Assembly (NCBI RefSeq): GCF_013408245.1
Contig: NZ_JACBYS010000003.1
Coordinates: 186,001-250,000, forward strand
From: Duganella sp. 1224
GTDB lineage: Bacteria; Pseudomonadota; Gammaproteobacteria; Burkholderiales; Burkholderiaceae_D
Length of the DNA stretch: 64,000 bases
Reading direction: 5' to 3'
Shown here piece by piece: positions 27,105 to 36,487 of this stretch. Below the pieces are notes generated by a model. The model had not been told where the DNA came from. It saw only the letters and a list, made by a program, of their open reading frames with translations, and ran no database searches. A program made the position numbers and the translations under genes. How positions within the stretch are numbered: the stretch's first letter is position 1; the number at the start of each line of letters is the position of its first letter.

Positions 27105-29735
27105 TTACTCGGTCGCTGAATCCGGGCCCGGTTCCAGCTCGACTTCGTCGATGTCCGTCTCCACCACGCGCTGCAGGCCGGACAGCTTGGTGCCGTCTTC
27201 CACCGCGATCAGGGTCACGCCCTGGGTCGCGCGGCCCATCTCGCGGATCTCCGACACGCGGGTGCGGATCAGCACACCGCCGGTGGTGATCAGCATGATC
27301 TCGTCGGTCGAATCGACCAGCGTGGCTGCCACCACCTTGCCGTTACGCTCGGAGGTCTGGATGGCGATCATGCCCTTGGTGCCGCGGCCGTGACGGGTGT
27401 ACTCGACGATCGGGGTCCGCTTGCCGAAGCCGTTCTCGGTGGCGGTCAGCACCGACTGCTGCTCGTTCTCGGCCACCAGCAGCGCGATCACGCGCTGGCC
27501 CTCGTCGAGGTTCATGCCGCGCACGCCGCGGGCGTTGCGGCCCATCGGACGCACGTCGTTCTCGTCGAAGCGCACCGCCTTGCCGGCGTCGGAGAACAGC
27601 ATCACATCGTGTTCGCCATCGGTCAGCGCGGCGCCGATCAGGAAGTCGCCCTCGTCCAGGTCGACCGCGATGATGCCGGCCTTGCGCGGATTGCTGAAGT
27701 CCTTCAGCGGCGTCTTCTTCACGGTGCCCAGGCTGGTCGACATGAACACGTAGTGGTCTTCAGGGAAGGTGCGGTTCTCGCCCGACAGCGGCAGGATCAC
27801 CGTGATCTTCTCATTGTCCGCCAGCGGGAACATGTTGACGATCGGCTTGCCGCGCGAGTTGCGCGAGCCTTGCGGCACTTCCCACACCTTCAGCCAGTAC
27901 ATGCGGCCGCGGTTGGAGAAGCACAGGATGTAGTCGTGCGTATTGGCGATGAACAGCTGGTCGATCCAGTCCTCGTCCTTGGTGGCCATGGCCTGCTTGC
28001 CGCGGCCGCCGCGCTTCTGCGCGCGGTACTCGCTGATCGGCTGCGCCTTCATGTAGCCGGTGTGCGACAGCGTGACCACCATGTCCTGCGGCGTGATCAG
28101 GTCCTCGGTGTTGAGGTCGGAGGCGTTGTGCTCGATGTTGGAACGGCGCGGATCCTTGTTCGGATCGCCGAACTCGGTCACCACCGAGGTCAGCTCGTCG
28201 GTGATGATGGTGGTCACGCGGGCCGGCTTGGCGAGGATGTCCAGCAGGTCGGCGATTTCCGCCATCACGTCCTTGTACTCGTTGACGATCTTGTCCTGTT
28301 CCAGGCCGGTCAGGCGCTGCAGGCGCATCTGCAGGATCTCCTGCGCCTGGTCGTCGGACAGCTTGTACAGGCCATCCTTCTGCATGCCGTAGTGCTTCGG
28401 CAGGTGCTCGGGACGGAAGGCATCCACGCTGTTCGGGTGCTCGCCCTCGCCCGTGCGCGCCAGCATCTCGCGCACCAGCGACGAGTCCCACGATTTTTCC
28501 ATCAGCGCGGCCTTGGCCACCGGCGGCGTTGGCGCCGCCTTGATGATGGCGATGAACTCGTCGATGTTGGCCAGCGCCACCGCCAGGCCTTCCAGCACGT
28601 GGCCGCGCTCGCGCGCCTTGCGCAGCTCGAACACGGTGCGGCGCGTCACCACTTCGCGGCGGTGCGACAGGAAGCACTGCAGCATCTCCTTCAGGTTCAG
28701 CAGCTTGGGCTGGCCGTCCACCAGCGCCACCATGTTCATGCCGAAGGTGTCTTGCAGCTGGGTTTGCTTGTAGAGGTTGTTCAGCACCACTTCCGGCACT
28801 TCGCCGCGCTTCAGCTCGATGACCACGCGCATGCCCGACTTGTCGGACTCGTCGCGGATGTCGGAAATGCCTTCCAGCTTCTTGTCGCGCACGTTCTCGG
28901 CGATGCGCTCCAGCAGCGACTTCTTGTTGACCTGGTACGGCAGCTCGTCGACGATGATGGCGGTGCGGCCGCCGTCCTTGCCGTATTCCTCGTAGTGGGT
29001 CTTGGCGCGCATCACCACGCGGCCGCGGCCGGTGCGGTAGCCGTCGCGCACGCCCGAGACGCCATAGATGGTGCCGCCGGTCGGGAAGTCCGGCGCCGGG
29101 ATCAGTTCGATCAGCTCGTCGATCGAGCAGTCCGGGTTCTGCAGCACGTGCAGCGCGCCGGCAATCACCTCGTGCAGGTTGTGCGGCGGAATGTTGGTGG
29201 CCATGCCCACCGCGATGCCGGACGAGCCGTTGATCAGCAGGTTGGGAATGCGGGTCGGCAGCACGGTCGGCTCTTTTTCCTTGCCGTCGTAGTTCGGCTG
29301 GAAGTCGACCGTGTCCTTGTCGATGTCGGCCAGCAGTTCGCTGGAAATCTTGTCCAGGCGGCACTCGGTGTAACGCATCGCTGCCGCGCCGTCGCCGTCG
29401 ACCGAGCCAAAGTTGCCCTGGCCATCGACCAGCATGTAGCGCAGCGAGAAGTCCTGCGCCATGCGCACCAGCGTGTCGTAAATCGAGGCGTCGCCGTGCG
29501 GGTGGTACTTACCCATGGTGTCGCCGACCACGCGGGCGCACTTGACGTAAGCGCGGTTCCACACGTAATTCGATTCGTGCATCGAGTACAGGACGCGGCG
29601 GTGCACCGGCTTCAGGCCGTCACGCACGTCCGGCAAGGCGCGGCCGACGATCACGCTCATGGCGTAATCGAGGTAGCTCTTGCGCATCTCTTCTTCGAGG
29701 GAAATCGGGATTGTTTCTTTTGCGAATTGATCCAT
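27105..29735 (-). CDS. gyrA: DNA gyrase subunit A
   Basis: An 876-residue subunit that breaks and rejoins DNA during negative supercoiling. Catalytic tyrosine in [11 protein letters not shown], the breakage-reunion region with [13 protein letters not shown], the GyrA-box in QKRGGRGKQ at the start of the C-terminal wrapping domain, then the repeating beta-pinwheel blades. Residue 83 (E. coli numbering, and also residue 83 here) is Ala in place of Ser; Asp87 is kept. The acidic tail ends [13 protein letters not shown]. Upstream of serC on the same strand. Confidence 0.97.
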   Translation of the reverse strand: MDQFAKETIPISLEEEMRKSYLDYAMSVIVGRALPDVRDGLKPVHRRVLYSMHESNYVWNRAYVKCARVVGDTMGKYHPHGDASIYDTLVRMAQDFSLRYMLVDGQGNFGSVDGDGAAAMRYTECRLDKISSELLADIDKDTVDFQPNYDGKEKEPTVLPTRIPNLLINGSSGIAVGMATNIPPHNLHEVIAGALHVLQNPDCSIDELIELIPAPDFPTGGTIYGVSGVRDGYRTGRGRVVMRAKTHYEEYGKDGGRTAIIVDELPYQVNKKSLLERIAENVRDKKLEGISDIRDESDKSGMRVVIELKRGEVPEVVLNNLYKQTQLQDTFGMNMVALVDGQPKLLNLKEMLQCFLSHRREVVTRRTVFELRKARERGHVLEGLAVALANIDEFIAIIKAAPTPPVAKAALMEKSWDSSLVREMLARTGEGEHPNSVDAFRPEHLPKHYGMQKDGLYKLSDDQAQEILQMRLQRLTGLEQDKIVNEYKDVMAEIADLLDILAKPARVTTIITDELTSVVTEFGDPNKDPRRSNIEHNASDLNTEDLITPQDMVVTLSHTGYMKAQPISEYRAQKRGGRGKQAMATKDEDWIDQLFIANTHDYILCFSNRGRMYWLKVWEVPQGSRNSRGKPIVNMFPLADNEKITVILPLSGENRTFPEDHYVFMSTSLGTVKKTPLKDFSNPRKAGIIAVDLDEGDFLIGAALTDGEHDVMLFSDAGKAVRFDENDVRPMGRNARGVRGMNLDEGQRVIALLVAENEQQSVLTATENGFGKRTPIVEYTRHGRGTKGMIAIQTSERNGKVVAATLVDSTDEIMLITTGGVLIRTRVSEIREMGRATQGVTLIAVEDGTKLSGLQRVVETDIDEVELEPGPDSATE

Positions 29736-30143
29736 TGGCGGGTCGTCGTTTACTCTGGTTTATTAAGCCTCTCCCAAGAGACAGGCAAGCGTTCGATTTT
29801 AGCATGGGCGCACGGCAACCAGCGCATTTTGCCGCCGGGCCTGCCGCCATGCGGTGTGGCGCACGGTTGGCACGCGTAACAAGTTGTAATATTCATGACA
29901 CATTACTCAATTATTATCGACAATCACGTTGCAACAAAACAACATTTTGGTTGAACGCGAAAGAGCGCCATGTTGGCGCGTTTTTATCGCCATTGGCCGC
30001 TTGTGGCAAAATGGACGAGAAGTCAATTGCTTGATTCGCAAGCGGGAAATCAGCGTGACGCCCCTGCGTGGTAGAATTCGCCCCACGCAAAGGACTACGT
30101 CGCGCAGTTTTCTGCGGATATCACCCCCGAAAGGAAAAAAAAT
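29736..30143. other. Divergent gyrA / ompA-like control region
   Basis: This is 408 bases without a credible gene. The 29880-30020 part is AT-rich and should hold the gyrA promoter (minus strand) and possibly another promoter on the plus strand. A hairpin with a T run is at 29965-29985. A -10-like TAGAAT at 30072-30077 and GAAAGGAAAAAAAAT before the ATG at 30144 belong to the ompA-like gene; no good -35 is seen. Confidence 0.5.
29965..29985 (+). terminator. Terminator-like hairpin inside a divergent promoter region
   Basis: GCGCCA (29965-29970), loop TGT, TGGCGC (29974-29979), then G and five T. It reads as a rho-independent terminator on the plus strand, yet no gene ends just before it. It could end a short transcript begun near 29880, or act as an attenuator for the ompA-like gene. 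Confidence 0.45.
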
Positions 30144-30857
30144 ATGAAAAAACTGATTTCGATGCTGGCTATTTCGGCTGCATTCGCCGGCTCGGCTATC
30201 GCGCAGACCGCGCCGACCGCCCCACCATACGCGCCGGTCACCCAGGACATCAAGGCCCCGACCCCGAAGAGCGCCTACGTGCAGGATGCCCGCGGCATCA
30301 TCGCCCGCGACCCGTTCGGCCTGTGCTGGCGCACCGGCTACTGGACCCCGGCTGACGCCGTGCCAGGCTGCGACCTGCCGCTGTGCGTCGAGCCAGAGAA
30401 GCTGGAAAACGGCAAGTGCGTGGCGCCGCCGCCACCAGCCGCGCCAGCCCCGGCCCCAGCACCAGCGCCGATGCCAGCCCCGGCGCCGGCCCCTGTGCCA
30501 ACCGCGCAAAAAGTCAGCTTCGCCGCCGACGCCTTCTTCGACTTCGACAAGGCCGTGCTGAAGCCGGAAGGCAAAGCCAAGCTGGACGACCTGACCTCGA
30601 AGCTGGGTTCGATCAACCTGGAAGTGATCATCGCCGTCGGCCACACCGACTCGATCGGCACCGACGAGTACAACCAGAAGCTGTCGGTACGCCGCGCTGA
30701 AGCCGTCAAGGCCTACATCGTGTCGAAAGGCGTGGAAGCCAACCGCGTGTACACCGAAGGCAAGGGCAAGAAACAGCCTGTGGCCGACAACAAGACCGCC
30801 GAAGGCCGCGCGAAAAACCGTCGCGTGGAAATCGAAGTGGTGGGCACCAGCAAGTAA
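30144..30857 (+). CDS. OmpA family outer-membrane protein
   Basis: A 237-residue protein: signal peptide (MKKLISMLAISAAFAGSAIA), a short cysteine-containing region (residues about 50-95, GLCWRTGYW, PGCDLPLCVE), a Pro/Ala linker (about 98-125) and a C-terminal OmpA peptidoglycan-binding domain. The domain shows FFDFDKAVLKPEGK, GHTDSIGTDEYN and the end motif GRAKNRRVEIEV. There is no eight-strand barrel, so it is a periplasmic or outer-membrane-linked OmpA-C protein that anchors to the cell wall. The ATG has GAAAGGA upstream. Ends at a strong terminator. Confidence 0.92.
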   Translation: MKKLISMLAISAAFAGSAIAQTAPTAPPYAPVTQDIKAPTPKSAYVQDARGIIARDPFGLCWRTGYWTPADAVPGCDLPLCVEPEKLENGKCVAPPPPAAPAPAPAPAPMPAPAPAPVPTAQKVSFAADAFFDFDKAVLKPEGKAKLDDLTSKLGSINLEVIIAVGHTDSIGTDEYNQKLSVRRAEAVKAYIVSKGVEANRVYTEGKGKKQPVADNKTAEGRAKNRRVEIEVVGTSK

Positions 30858-30871
30858 TTGCTGACGCCGTC

Positions 30872-30903
30872 AAAAAAGCCTCGCTGACGCGGGGCTTTTT
30901 TTT
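30872..30903 (+). terminator. Rho-independent terminator after the ompA-like gene
   Basis: AAAAAGCCTCGC, loop TGAC, GCGGGGC then eight T: a seven-base-pair stem with one G-U pair, 15 bases past the stop. Confidence 0.85.
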
Positions 30904-30918
30904 ACCCCAAAGCAGAAA

Positions 30919-30948
30919 GGGGTCTGACCCCGTACGGGGTCAGACCCC
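30919..30948. repeat. Intergenic double palindrome, copy 6
   Basis: Version A, 30 bases, perfect, between the ompA-like terminator and ubiG. Its right flank GTGCGAAGTGCGGGGTAAAA is the inverted form of the left flank of copy 5, so the larger element is in opposite orientation. Confidence 0.97.
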
Positions 30949-30999
30949 GGCGGTGCGAAGTGCGGGGTAAAATAGCGCATTCCCTCTGCCCAAAAAAAC

Positions 31000-31695
31000 A
31001 TGAACGCCGACCCATTAGAACTGCAAAAATTCGCCGAACTCGCCCACCGCTGGTGGGACCCGACCTCGGAATTCCGCCCGCTGCACGAGATTAACCCGCT
31101 GCGCCTGGAATGGATCAACGCGCGCGCGCCGCTGGCCGGCAAGAACGTCATCGACATCGGCTGCGGCGGCGGCATCCTGGCCGAGTCGATGGCGCGCAAG
31201 GGCGCCACCGTCACCGGCATCGACCTCGGCGAAAAAGCGCTGAAGGTGGCCGACCTGCACTCGCTGGAGTCCGGCGTGGCGGTGCGCTACAAGCTGATCG
31301 CCGCCGAAGACATGGCCGCGCAGGAAGCCGGCCAGTACGACGTGGTCACCTGCATGGAAATGCTGGAGCACGTGCCCGATCCGGGCGCCATCGTGCGCGC
31401 CGCCGCCGCGCTGGTCAAGCCGGGCGGCCAGGTGTTCTTTTCCACGCTGAACCGCAATCCCAAGTCCTATCTGTTTGCCGTCATCGGCGCCGAATACATC
31501 CTGCGCATGCTGCCCAAGGGCACCCACGATTACGCCAAGTTCATCACCCCGGCCGAGCTGTCGCAATACATCCGCAGCGCCGGGCTGGAGGTGGCCGGCT
31601 TCAAGGGCATGGGCTACAACCCGCTGACCAAGATCTATTCGCTCAACGACGACACCAGCGTCAACTACCTGGTGGCCGCGCGCCGCCCCCTGTGA
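31000..31695 (+). CDS. ubiG: Ubiquinone biosynthesis O-methyltransferase
   Basis: A 231-residue class I SAM methyltransferase performing both O-methylations of ubiquinone synthesis. Typical UbiG N-terminus [23 protein letters not shown] motif [12 protein letters not shown], and [15 protein letters not shown]. Length is as usual. The stop TGA is two bases before the ATG of gph, an arrangement (ubiG-gph) common in proteobacteria and consistent with one operon. Confidence 0.96.
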   Translation: MNADPLELQKFAELAHRWWDPTSEFRPLHEINPLRLEWINARAPLAGKNVIDIGCGGGILAESMARKGATVTGIDLGEKALKVADLHSLESGVAVRYKLIAAEDMAAQEAGQYDVVTCMEMLEHVPDPGAIVRAAAALVKPGGQVFFSTLNRNPKSYLFAVIGAEYILRMLPKGTHDYAKFITPAELSQYIRSAGLEVAGFKGMGYNPLTKIYSLNDDTSVNYLVAARRPL

Positions 31696-31697
31696 CC

Positions 31698-32387
31698 ATG
31701 ACCATCGCCGCCGCTCCGCGCGCCATCCTGTTCGACCTGGACGGCACCCTGGCTGACACCGCGCCCGACCTGGCCGCCGCCGTCAACCTGCTGCGCAGCC
31801 GGCGCGGCCTGGCGCCCACCGCCTACGACCTCCTGCGCCCGACCGCTTCGGCCGGCGCGCGCGGCATGATCGGCGCGTCCTTCGGCCTGACGCCGGACGA
31901 CGACGGCTACCTGGCGCTGCGCGACGAGTTCTTCAGCAACTACGAGGCCGCCATGGCGGTGCACAGCCGCCTGTTCGACGGCGTGCCGGCGCTGCTGGCC
32001 GGCATCGAGGCGGCCGGCCTGCGCTGGGGCGTGGTGACCAACAAGTCGCGGCGCTTCACCGACCCGCTGCTGCCGCAGATCGGCCTCGGCCACGCGGCCT
32101 GCGCGATTTCCGGCGACACCACGGCCCATCCCAAGCCGCACCCGGCGCCGCTGCTGGAGGCGGCGCGCCGCCTGCAACTGGCGCCGGAACAGTGCTGGTA
32201 CGCCGGCGACGACCTGCGCGACATCCAGGCCGGCCAGGCGGCCGGCATGCTGACCATCGCCTGCGGCTGGGGCTACGGCGGCGCCACCGAGCCGGCCAAC
32301 TGGGGCGCCGATTACCTGTGCCAGCAGCCGGCCGAGCTGCTGGCGCTGCTGGAGGCGGCGCTGGCCGGCCGCGCACTGGCGGCCTGA
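31698..32387 (+). CDS. gph: Phosphoglycolate phosphatase (HAD superfamily)
   Basis: A 229-residue HAD-IA hydrolase that removes phosphate from 2-phosphoglycolate, a DNA-repair by-product. Motif I FDLDGTLADTAPDL (nucleophile Asp), motif II VVTNKS, motif III Lys in HPKPHPAPLLEA and motif IV AGDDLRDIQAG are all present. The C-terminal GWGYGG is typical for Gph. It follows ubiG directly. Related HAD members act on other small phosphates, so specificity is by context. Confidence 0.9.
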   Translation: MTIAAAPRAILFDLDGTLADTAPDLAAAVNLLRSRRGLAPTAYDLLRPTASAGARGMIGASFGLTPDDDGYLALRDEFFSNYEAAMAVHSRLFDGVPALLAGIEAAGLRWGVVTNKSRRFTDPLLPQIGLGHAACAISGDTTAHPKPHPAPLLEAARRLQLAPEQCWYAGDDLRDIQAGQAAGMLTIACGWGYGGATEPANWGADYLCQQPAELLALLEAALAGRALAA

Positions 32388-32565
32388 GGTGTTGGTTTGG
32401 CGCCGCCCTGGCTGCGGCGCACAAGCGATTTTTGTTGCCCTGTGGATATATTCAGCGTAGTCTCCCGCATGACTGCGTAGCATTACTTATTTCCTAAAAG
32501 CCAAGTCCCCGCCGATGGGAAAAGTGAGCCGGTCACCGACACTCAACTTTCCGATCAGGTGCATG

Positions 32566-33606
32566 ATGAATTTTCCCGAGCCGGCTGCCCCGTCCCCGCA
32601 GCCCTACGCTGGTTCATTGAGCGACTCGTTTGCCACGCTGCCGCAGCGCACCGCCGCGCCGCAGAGCTGGATGGTGCGCGTGGCCGACGCCAAATTCCAC
32701 TGGTACGACCTGATCGCCGGCGTCGCCGACAAGCCGGACATCCGCGACCCGATCGGCCGCTACATGCGGCGCATGCAGTTCGAACTGGAGGCCACCGCCG
32801 AGCGGCGCCACCTGTTCCTGGCCGTGACCCGGCCGCGGGTCCGCTTCGACATCACCGGCGTGGTGCAGTGGGGCTTTTTCTCGCTCAAGCTGACGCTGCC
32901 GTTGCTGCTGGGCGCCGACGAGCGCAAGGACGCCATCACGGTCGAACTCAAGGCGCCGTTCGCGGCCACCATGAAGAAGCCGACCGTGACGCTGACCGAC
33001 ACCTTCCTCAGCCTGCACTGGGGCGGCACGGTCGAGGTGTTCTCGGTGCACGACCTGCTGCAGACCTACGGCCACACGCTGAAGCTGCCCAGCAAGGTGT
33101 GCTACGTCGGCCAGACGCGCGACCCCGAGGGCCGGCTCGGCAAGGGCCGGCTGGGCGCGCTGCACAAGCTGCGCGCCCAGTTCGGCATGGACTACGACAC
33201 GCTGATCCTGGTGCTGGGCATGGAGGTGACCGTCAACTGCGCCGAGGGCGACGCGGCGGCGCTGCCGCACAACCTGCAGCCGCCGCCGGCCGACATCCTG
33301 CAGGCCGAGCGCATGGACGTCATCGAGGCGGCGCTGATCCGCTATTTCGAGGGCAGCGCGCCGCGCCTGCGCCCGCTGGACGAGCGCCGCGCGCGCGGCG
33401 AGCGGCTCACGGCGGTGCAGGCCGCCAACCACCTGGCGCAATACACGATCGATCTGGAACTGGCCGACACCGGCTTCTATACTGACTTGTGTTCGGAGGT
33501 GGTGAGCGCGGCGCGGCGCCACCTGCTGAGTTGCTACATCGCCGACGGCCAGGCCCAGGTTGCGCCGCTGCCACTGCCGGCGCCGGTCAAGGGCGGCAAG
33601 GCCTGA
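32566..33606 (+). CDS. Uncharacterised protein, first of a tandem paralogous pair (possible GIY-YIG-like C-terminal part)
   Basis: A 346-residue protein of unknown function; family not recognised. It aligns along its length with the next gene: shared stretches include VADAKFHWYDLIAG, WGFFSLKLT, PFAAT-KKPTV-LTD and the final third. Around residues 179-190 it reads VCYVGQTRDPEGRL, and at 251-261 DVIEAALIRYF. That order (YVG, a following Arg, later Glu in an ALIRYF helix) resembles GIY-YIG nucleases, but the GIY half is not evident and the N-terminal half is unknown. No signal peptide or membrane helix. The start at 32566 is chosen because AGGT lies five bases upstream; ATG 32563 or 32515 are alternatives. 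It may be cytosolic. Confidence 0.8.
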   Translation: MNFPEPAAPSPQPYAGSLSDSFATLPQRTAAPQSWMVRVADAKFHWYDLIAGVADKPDIRDPIGRYMRRMQFELEATAERRHLFLAVTRPRVRFDITGVVQWGFFSLKLTLPLLLGADERKDAITVELKAPFAATMKKPTVTLTDTFLSLHWGGTVEVFSVHDLLQTYGHTLKLPSKVCYVGQTRDPEGRLGKGRLGALHKLRAQFGMDYDTLILVLGMEVTVNCAEGDAAALPHNLQPPPADILQAERMDVIEAALIRYFEGSAPRLRPLDERRARGERLTAVQAANHLAQYTIDLELADTGFYTDLCSEVVSAARRHLLSCYIADGQAQVAPLPLPAPVKGGKA

Positions 33607-33644
33607 GCGGTGTTACAGTGGGTGGGCGCCGGGCGCCGCCTGAC

Positions 33645-33682
33645 ATTTCCACATGGAAATATCCCGGCGCAGGCACTATAAT
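33645..33682 (+). promoter_or_regulatory. Putative promoter with overlapping palindromic operator for the second paralogue
   Basis: A perfect inverted repeat ATTTCC-ACAT-GGAAAT (33645-33660) lies where a -35 box would be, and a consensus -10 TATAAT is at 33677-33682. The ATG at 33713 follows 30 bases later. This suggests regulated transcription separate from the first paralogue. Confidence 0.5.
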
Positions 33683-33712
33683 CACCGGACTATGACACCA
33701 CGGAGCGCGCAC

Positions 33713-34807
33713 ATGAGCCATGACGACGACGATTATCCCGATCCGTCGCCGGAAGAGCTGGGCATCGGCGCGCTGTTCGCGGAAGCGCCGGAACCCTTCC
33801 ACGACCTGCTGGCGCCGCCGCCGGACGAGATGGAGGAACTGCTGCCGCTGATGCCGCAGCGTAGCGCCGCGCCGCAGACCTGGGTGGTCACCGTGGCCGA
33901 CGCCAAATTCCACTGGTACGACCTGATCGCCGGCTTCCCGCCGGTGCCGGACATCCGCGACCCGGTCGGCCGCCACCTGCGCCGCATGCAGTTCGACCTG
34001 GAGGCCACCAGCGAGAAGCGGCTGATCTACTTTGCCGTCAGCCGGCCGCGCATCCGCTTCGACCCGTCGCGCAACACCAGCTGGGGCTTCTTCTCGCTGA
34101 AGCTGACCATCCCGCTGCTGGTCGGCACCGAGGAAAAGAAGGACAGCCTGACCATCGAGCTGACGGTGCCGTTCGCCGCCACGCTGAAAAAGCCGACCGT
34201 GGTGCTGACCGACCAGTTCATCACGCTCAACTGGGGCGGCCTGATCGAGGCGCTGTCGATCCACGACGTGCTGCAGCAGTACGACAACCCCTACACCCAC
34301 GCCAGCGAGGTGCAGTACGTCGGCCAGACCAAGGATCCGCTGGGCCGGCTGGCGCGCGCGCGCCTGATGCCGGTGCAGCGCGTGCACCAGCATCACAGCG
34401 AACACAACGACATGCTGCTGCTGATCCAGCGCATGAACGTCGAGGTGGTGTCGGCCGACGGCGACCCGGCCGCGCTGGAGGTCAACCAGAATCCGGTGGC
34501 CACCGACCTGCTGCTGAAGGACCGCATCGACGTCATCGAGTGCGCGCTGATCCGTTACTTCGAGGGCCCGGACATGCACGGCCGCAGCGACAAGGAGGCC
34601 GACGTGCGCAAGCAGCGCGTGGCCGAGGTGGCGCGCCTCAACAACCTGGAAAGCTTCCGCATCGACCTGCGGCTGGAGGAGGCCGGCAAGTACCACGACC
34701 TCTATTCGCGCCACACCAGCGTCTCGCGCAACCACGTGATCGACTGCCGCGTGGTGGACGGCAACGTCATCGTCGAGCGCGTGCCGGTGCCGGACAAGAA
34801 GGGCTGA
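33713..34807 (+). CDS. Uncharacterised protein, second of the tandem paralogous pair
   Basis: A 364-residue paralogue of the preceding gene. The N-terminal 45 residues are acidic (MSHDDDDYPDPSPEELG) and differ, and then the sequences align: VADAKFHWYDLIAG, GFFSLKLTIPLLVG, VQYVGQTKDPLGRLARARL and DVIECALIRYFEGPD. The YVG...R...E...YF order recurs, which strengthens the idea that these residues matter. Between them is a His-rich stretch (VHQHHSEHND). ATG 33713 has GGAG seven bases upstream; ATG 33692 is possible. Function is unknown; an endonuclease-like fold is only a hypothesis. The carboxylesterase gene downstream is convergent. Confidence 0.8.
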   Translation: MSHDDDDYPDPSPEELGIGALFAEAPEPFHDLLAPPPDEMEELLPLMPQRSAAPQTWVVTVADAKFHWYDLIAGFPPVPDIRDPVGRHLRRMQFDLEATSEKRLIYFAVSRPRIRFDPSRNTSWGFFSLKLTIPLLVGTEEKKDSLTIELTVPFAATLKKPTVVLTDQFITLNWGGLIEALSIHDVLQQYDNPYTHASEVQYVGQTKDPLGRLARARLMPVQRVHQHHSEHNDMLLLIQRMNVEVVSADGDPAALEVNQNPVATDLLLKDRIDVIECALIRYFEGPDMHGRSDKEADVRKQRVAEVARLNNLESFRIDLRLEEAGKYHDLYSRHTSVSRNHVIDCRVVDGNVIVERVPVPDKKG

Positions 34808-34827
34808 GGCGCGCCGACCGGCAGGCC

Positions 34828-36336
34828 TTAGCGCCGGCCGTCGCCGGGCGCCGCCCGGCGGAACAGGTCGAACGGCGGCAAGGCCGCGTCGCCGCCGATG
34901 CGCCGGATGGACGCGGCCGCGCCGTCATAGGCCGGCCAGCGCGGCAGGCCCGGCCCGTTGGGCGTGCCGTCGCGCGCGAAGCGCACCCAGGTGTCGGCCA
35001 GCGTGGCCGCCAGTTGGCGGTCGGTCTGGCTCCACGGGCGCCGGTCCCGCTCCAGGTTATCGAACACGTACAGGATCTCGGCGGTATGGCCGGCGCCGCA
35101 GCCGTAGCTGCACGGCCCCGGCGGGTCCGGCCGGCGCGTGAAGAAATACACGTAGGACGCCGCTCGCCCATAGCGCTGCTGCAGCCCGGCCCAGGTGGTC
35201 GCGCGCCAGCCCCACCAGTCGGTGGTGAAGCGCTCGATGGCGGCCCTGGCCTCGGCCGCCGTGGCCGCCGGATAGGCCGCCAGCAACGCGTCGGACGGCG
35301 CGTGGCCGAGCAGCTTGCCCATCAGCGCCGGCCGGTTGGCCGGGGTGAACTCGCTGGTGCCCAGGATCTCCGGCGCCAGGTCCCGGCCCTCGTCGGCATT
35401 CCATCCGGTCAGCAGCGGCACGTCGTTGTGACGCTGCTGGCGGTAGGCGTCCGGCAACGTCTCGCGCAGCAGATAGCCGTCGATCAACACATCGGGCGAC
35501 CAGGCTTGCTGGTGCAACGCCGCCACCGGCATGGCGCGCAGGTCGGCCAGATGCGCCGCGCCAGCCGCGCGGGCGAACGCCACGCCGCGCGCCTCGGCGC
35601 TGGCGCGGTCCAGCGGCGGCTCCAGCAGGTTGCTGCCGCTCTCGGCGATGGCACGCTGGAACAGGCCGCGCGCCAGCGGCGACGCGATCAGGAGCGCCAC
35701 CGAGCCGGCGCCGGCCGACTCGCCGGCGATGGTCACGCGGCCCGGGTCGCCACCAAAGGCGGCGATGTTGTCGCGCACCCATTGCAAGGCCGCGACCTGG
35801 TCCAGCACGCCCTGGTTGCCGGACGCGTGCCGCGGCGACTCGGCCGCCAGTTCCGGGTGGGCGAAGAAGCCGAGGATGCCGAGCCGGTAATTCACCGTCA
35901 CCACCACCGCCCCGCGCCGCGCCAGGTTGACGCCGGTGTAGCGGGCCTCGGCGCCGCTGCCGCCGTAATAGCCGCCGCCATGGATCCAGACGATCACCGG
36001 CAGCTTGCCGCCGCGCTGGCCATCCGGTTCCGGCGCCCAGACGTTGAGATACAGGCAGTCTTCGCTCTTCGGCATGGTGATCCAGACGGCGGTCTGGGCA
36101 CAGGCCGGGGCGAACTGGCGCGCCGCGCGCACGCCATCCCACGGCGGCACCGGCTGCGGCGCCCGCCAGCGCAGCGGACCGACCGGCGGCGCGGCGAACG
36201 GTATGCCCTTGTACACCAGCAGGCCGTCGGCGCGCTCGCCGGCCACGGCACCGCCGGTGACGTCGACCGGCGGCGGCTCGGCGGCGCGCGCCGCCAGACA
36301 CCATGCGACCAGGGCGATCGCGACTGCATTCTTCAT
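34828..36336 (-). CDS. Secreted carboxylesterase (type B)
   Basis: A 502-residue alpha/beta-hydrolase. Signal peptide MKNAVAIALVAWCLAARA; family motifs YKGIPFAAPPVGPLRW, SEDCLYLNVWAP, WIHGGGYYGGS (oxyanion hole), nucleophile elbow IAGESAGAGS, an acidic residue in GWNADEGRD, and a late catalytic His in GAGHTAEILYVF. Two cysteines near PCSYGCGAG may form a disulfide. Bacterial members hydrolyse esters of aromatic alcohols or carbamates in the periplasm; the substrate is unknown. It stands alone. Confidence 0.92.
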   Translation of the reverse strand: MKNAVAIALVAWCLAARAAEPPPVDVTGGAVAGERADGLLVYKGIPFAAPPVGPLRWRAPQPVPPWDGVRAARQFAPACAQTAVWITMPKSEDCLYLNVWAPEPDGQRGGKLPVIVWIHGGGYYGGSGAEARYTGVNLARRGAVVVTVNYRLGILGFFAHPELAAESPRHASGNQGVLDQVAALQWVRDNIAAFGGDPGRVTIAGESAGAGSVALLIASPLARGLFQRAIAESGSNLLEPPLDRASAEARGVAFARAAGAAHLADLRAMPVAALHQQAWSPDVLIDGYLLRETLPDAYRQQRHNDVPLLTGWNADEGRDLAPEILGTSEFTPANRPALMGKLLGHAPSDALLAAYPAATAAEARAAIERFTTDWWGWRATTWAGLQQRYGRAASYVYFFTRRPDPPGPCSYGCGAGHTAEILYVFDNLERDRRPWSQTDRQLAATLADTWVRFARDGTPNGPGLPRWPAYDGAAASIRRIGGDAALPPFDLFRRAAPGDGRR

Positions 36337-36487
36337 TGTTGCTCCCGGGTGTAGGCCTGCGGTGGAGGGGTATGCCAGAGTCTATGAGGGAGCGCGCGGC
36401 GCGGCAAGCGAAAAACGCGGCGCCGGCGCGGTGGGCGGCGGCTGCGGTAAGCTGTCACAGATCGCCGGGATCGCCCGTCTAAGGTAC

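Noticed and set aside
27390..29879. Long plus-strand frame opposite gyrA
   Set aside because: Antisense to gyrA, with a His/Val/Arg-biased composition and no domain.
34540..36354. Long plus-strand frame opposite the carboxylesterase
   Set aside because: Antisense shadow; the opposite strand has a signal peptide and all esterase motifs.
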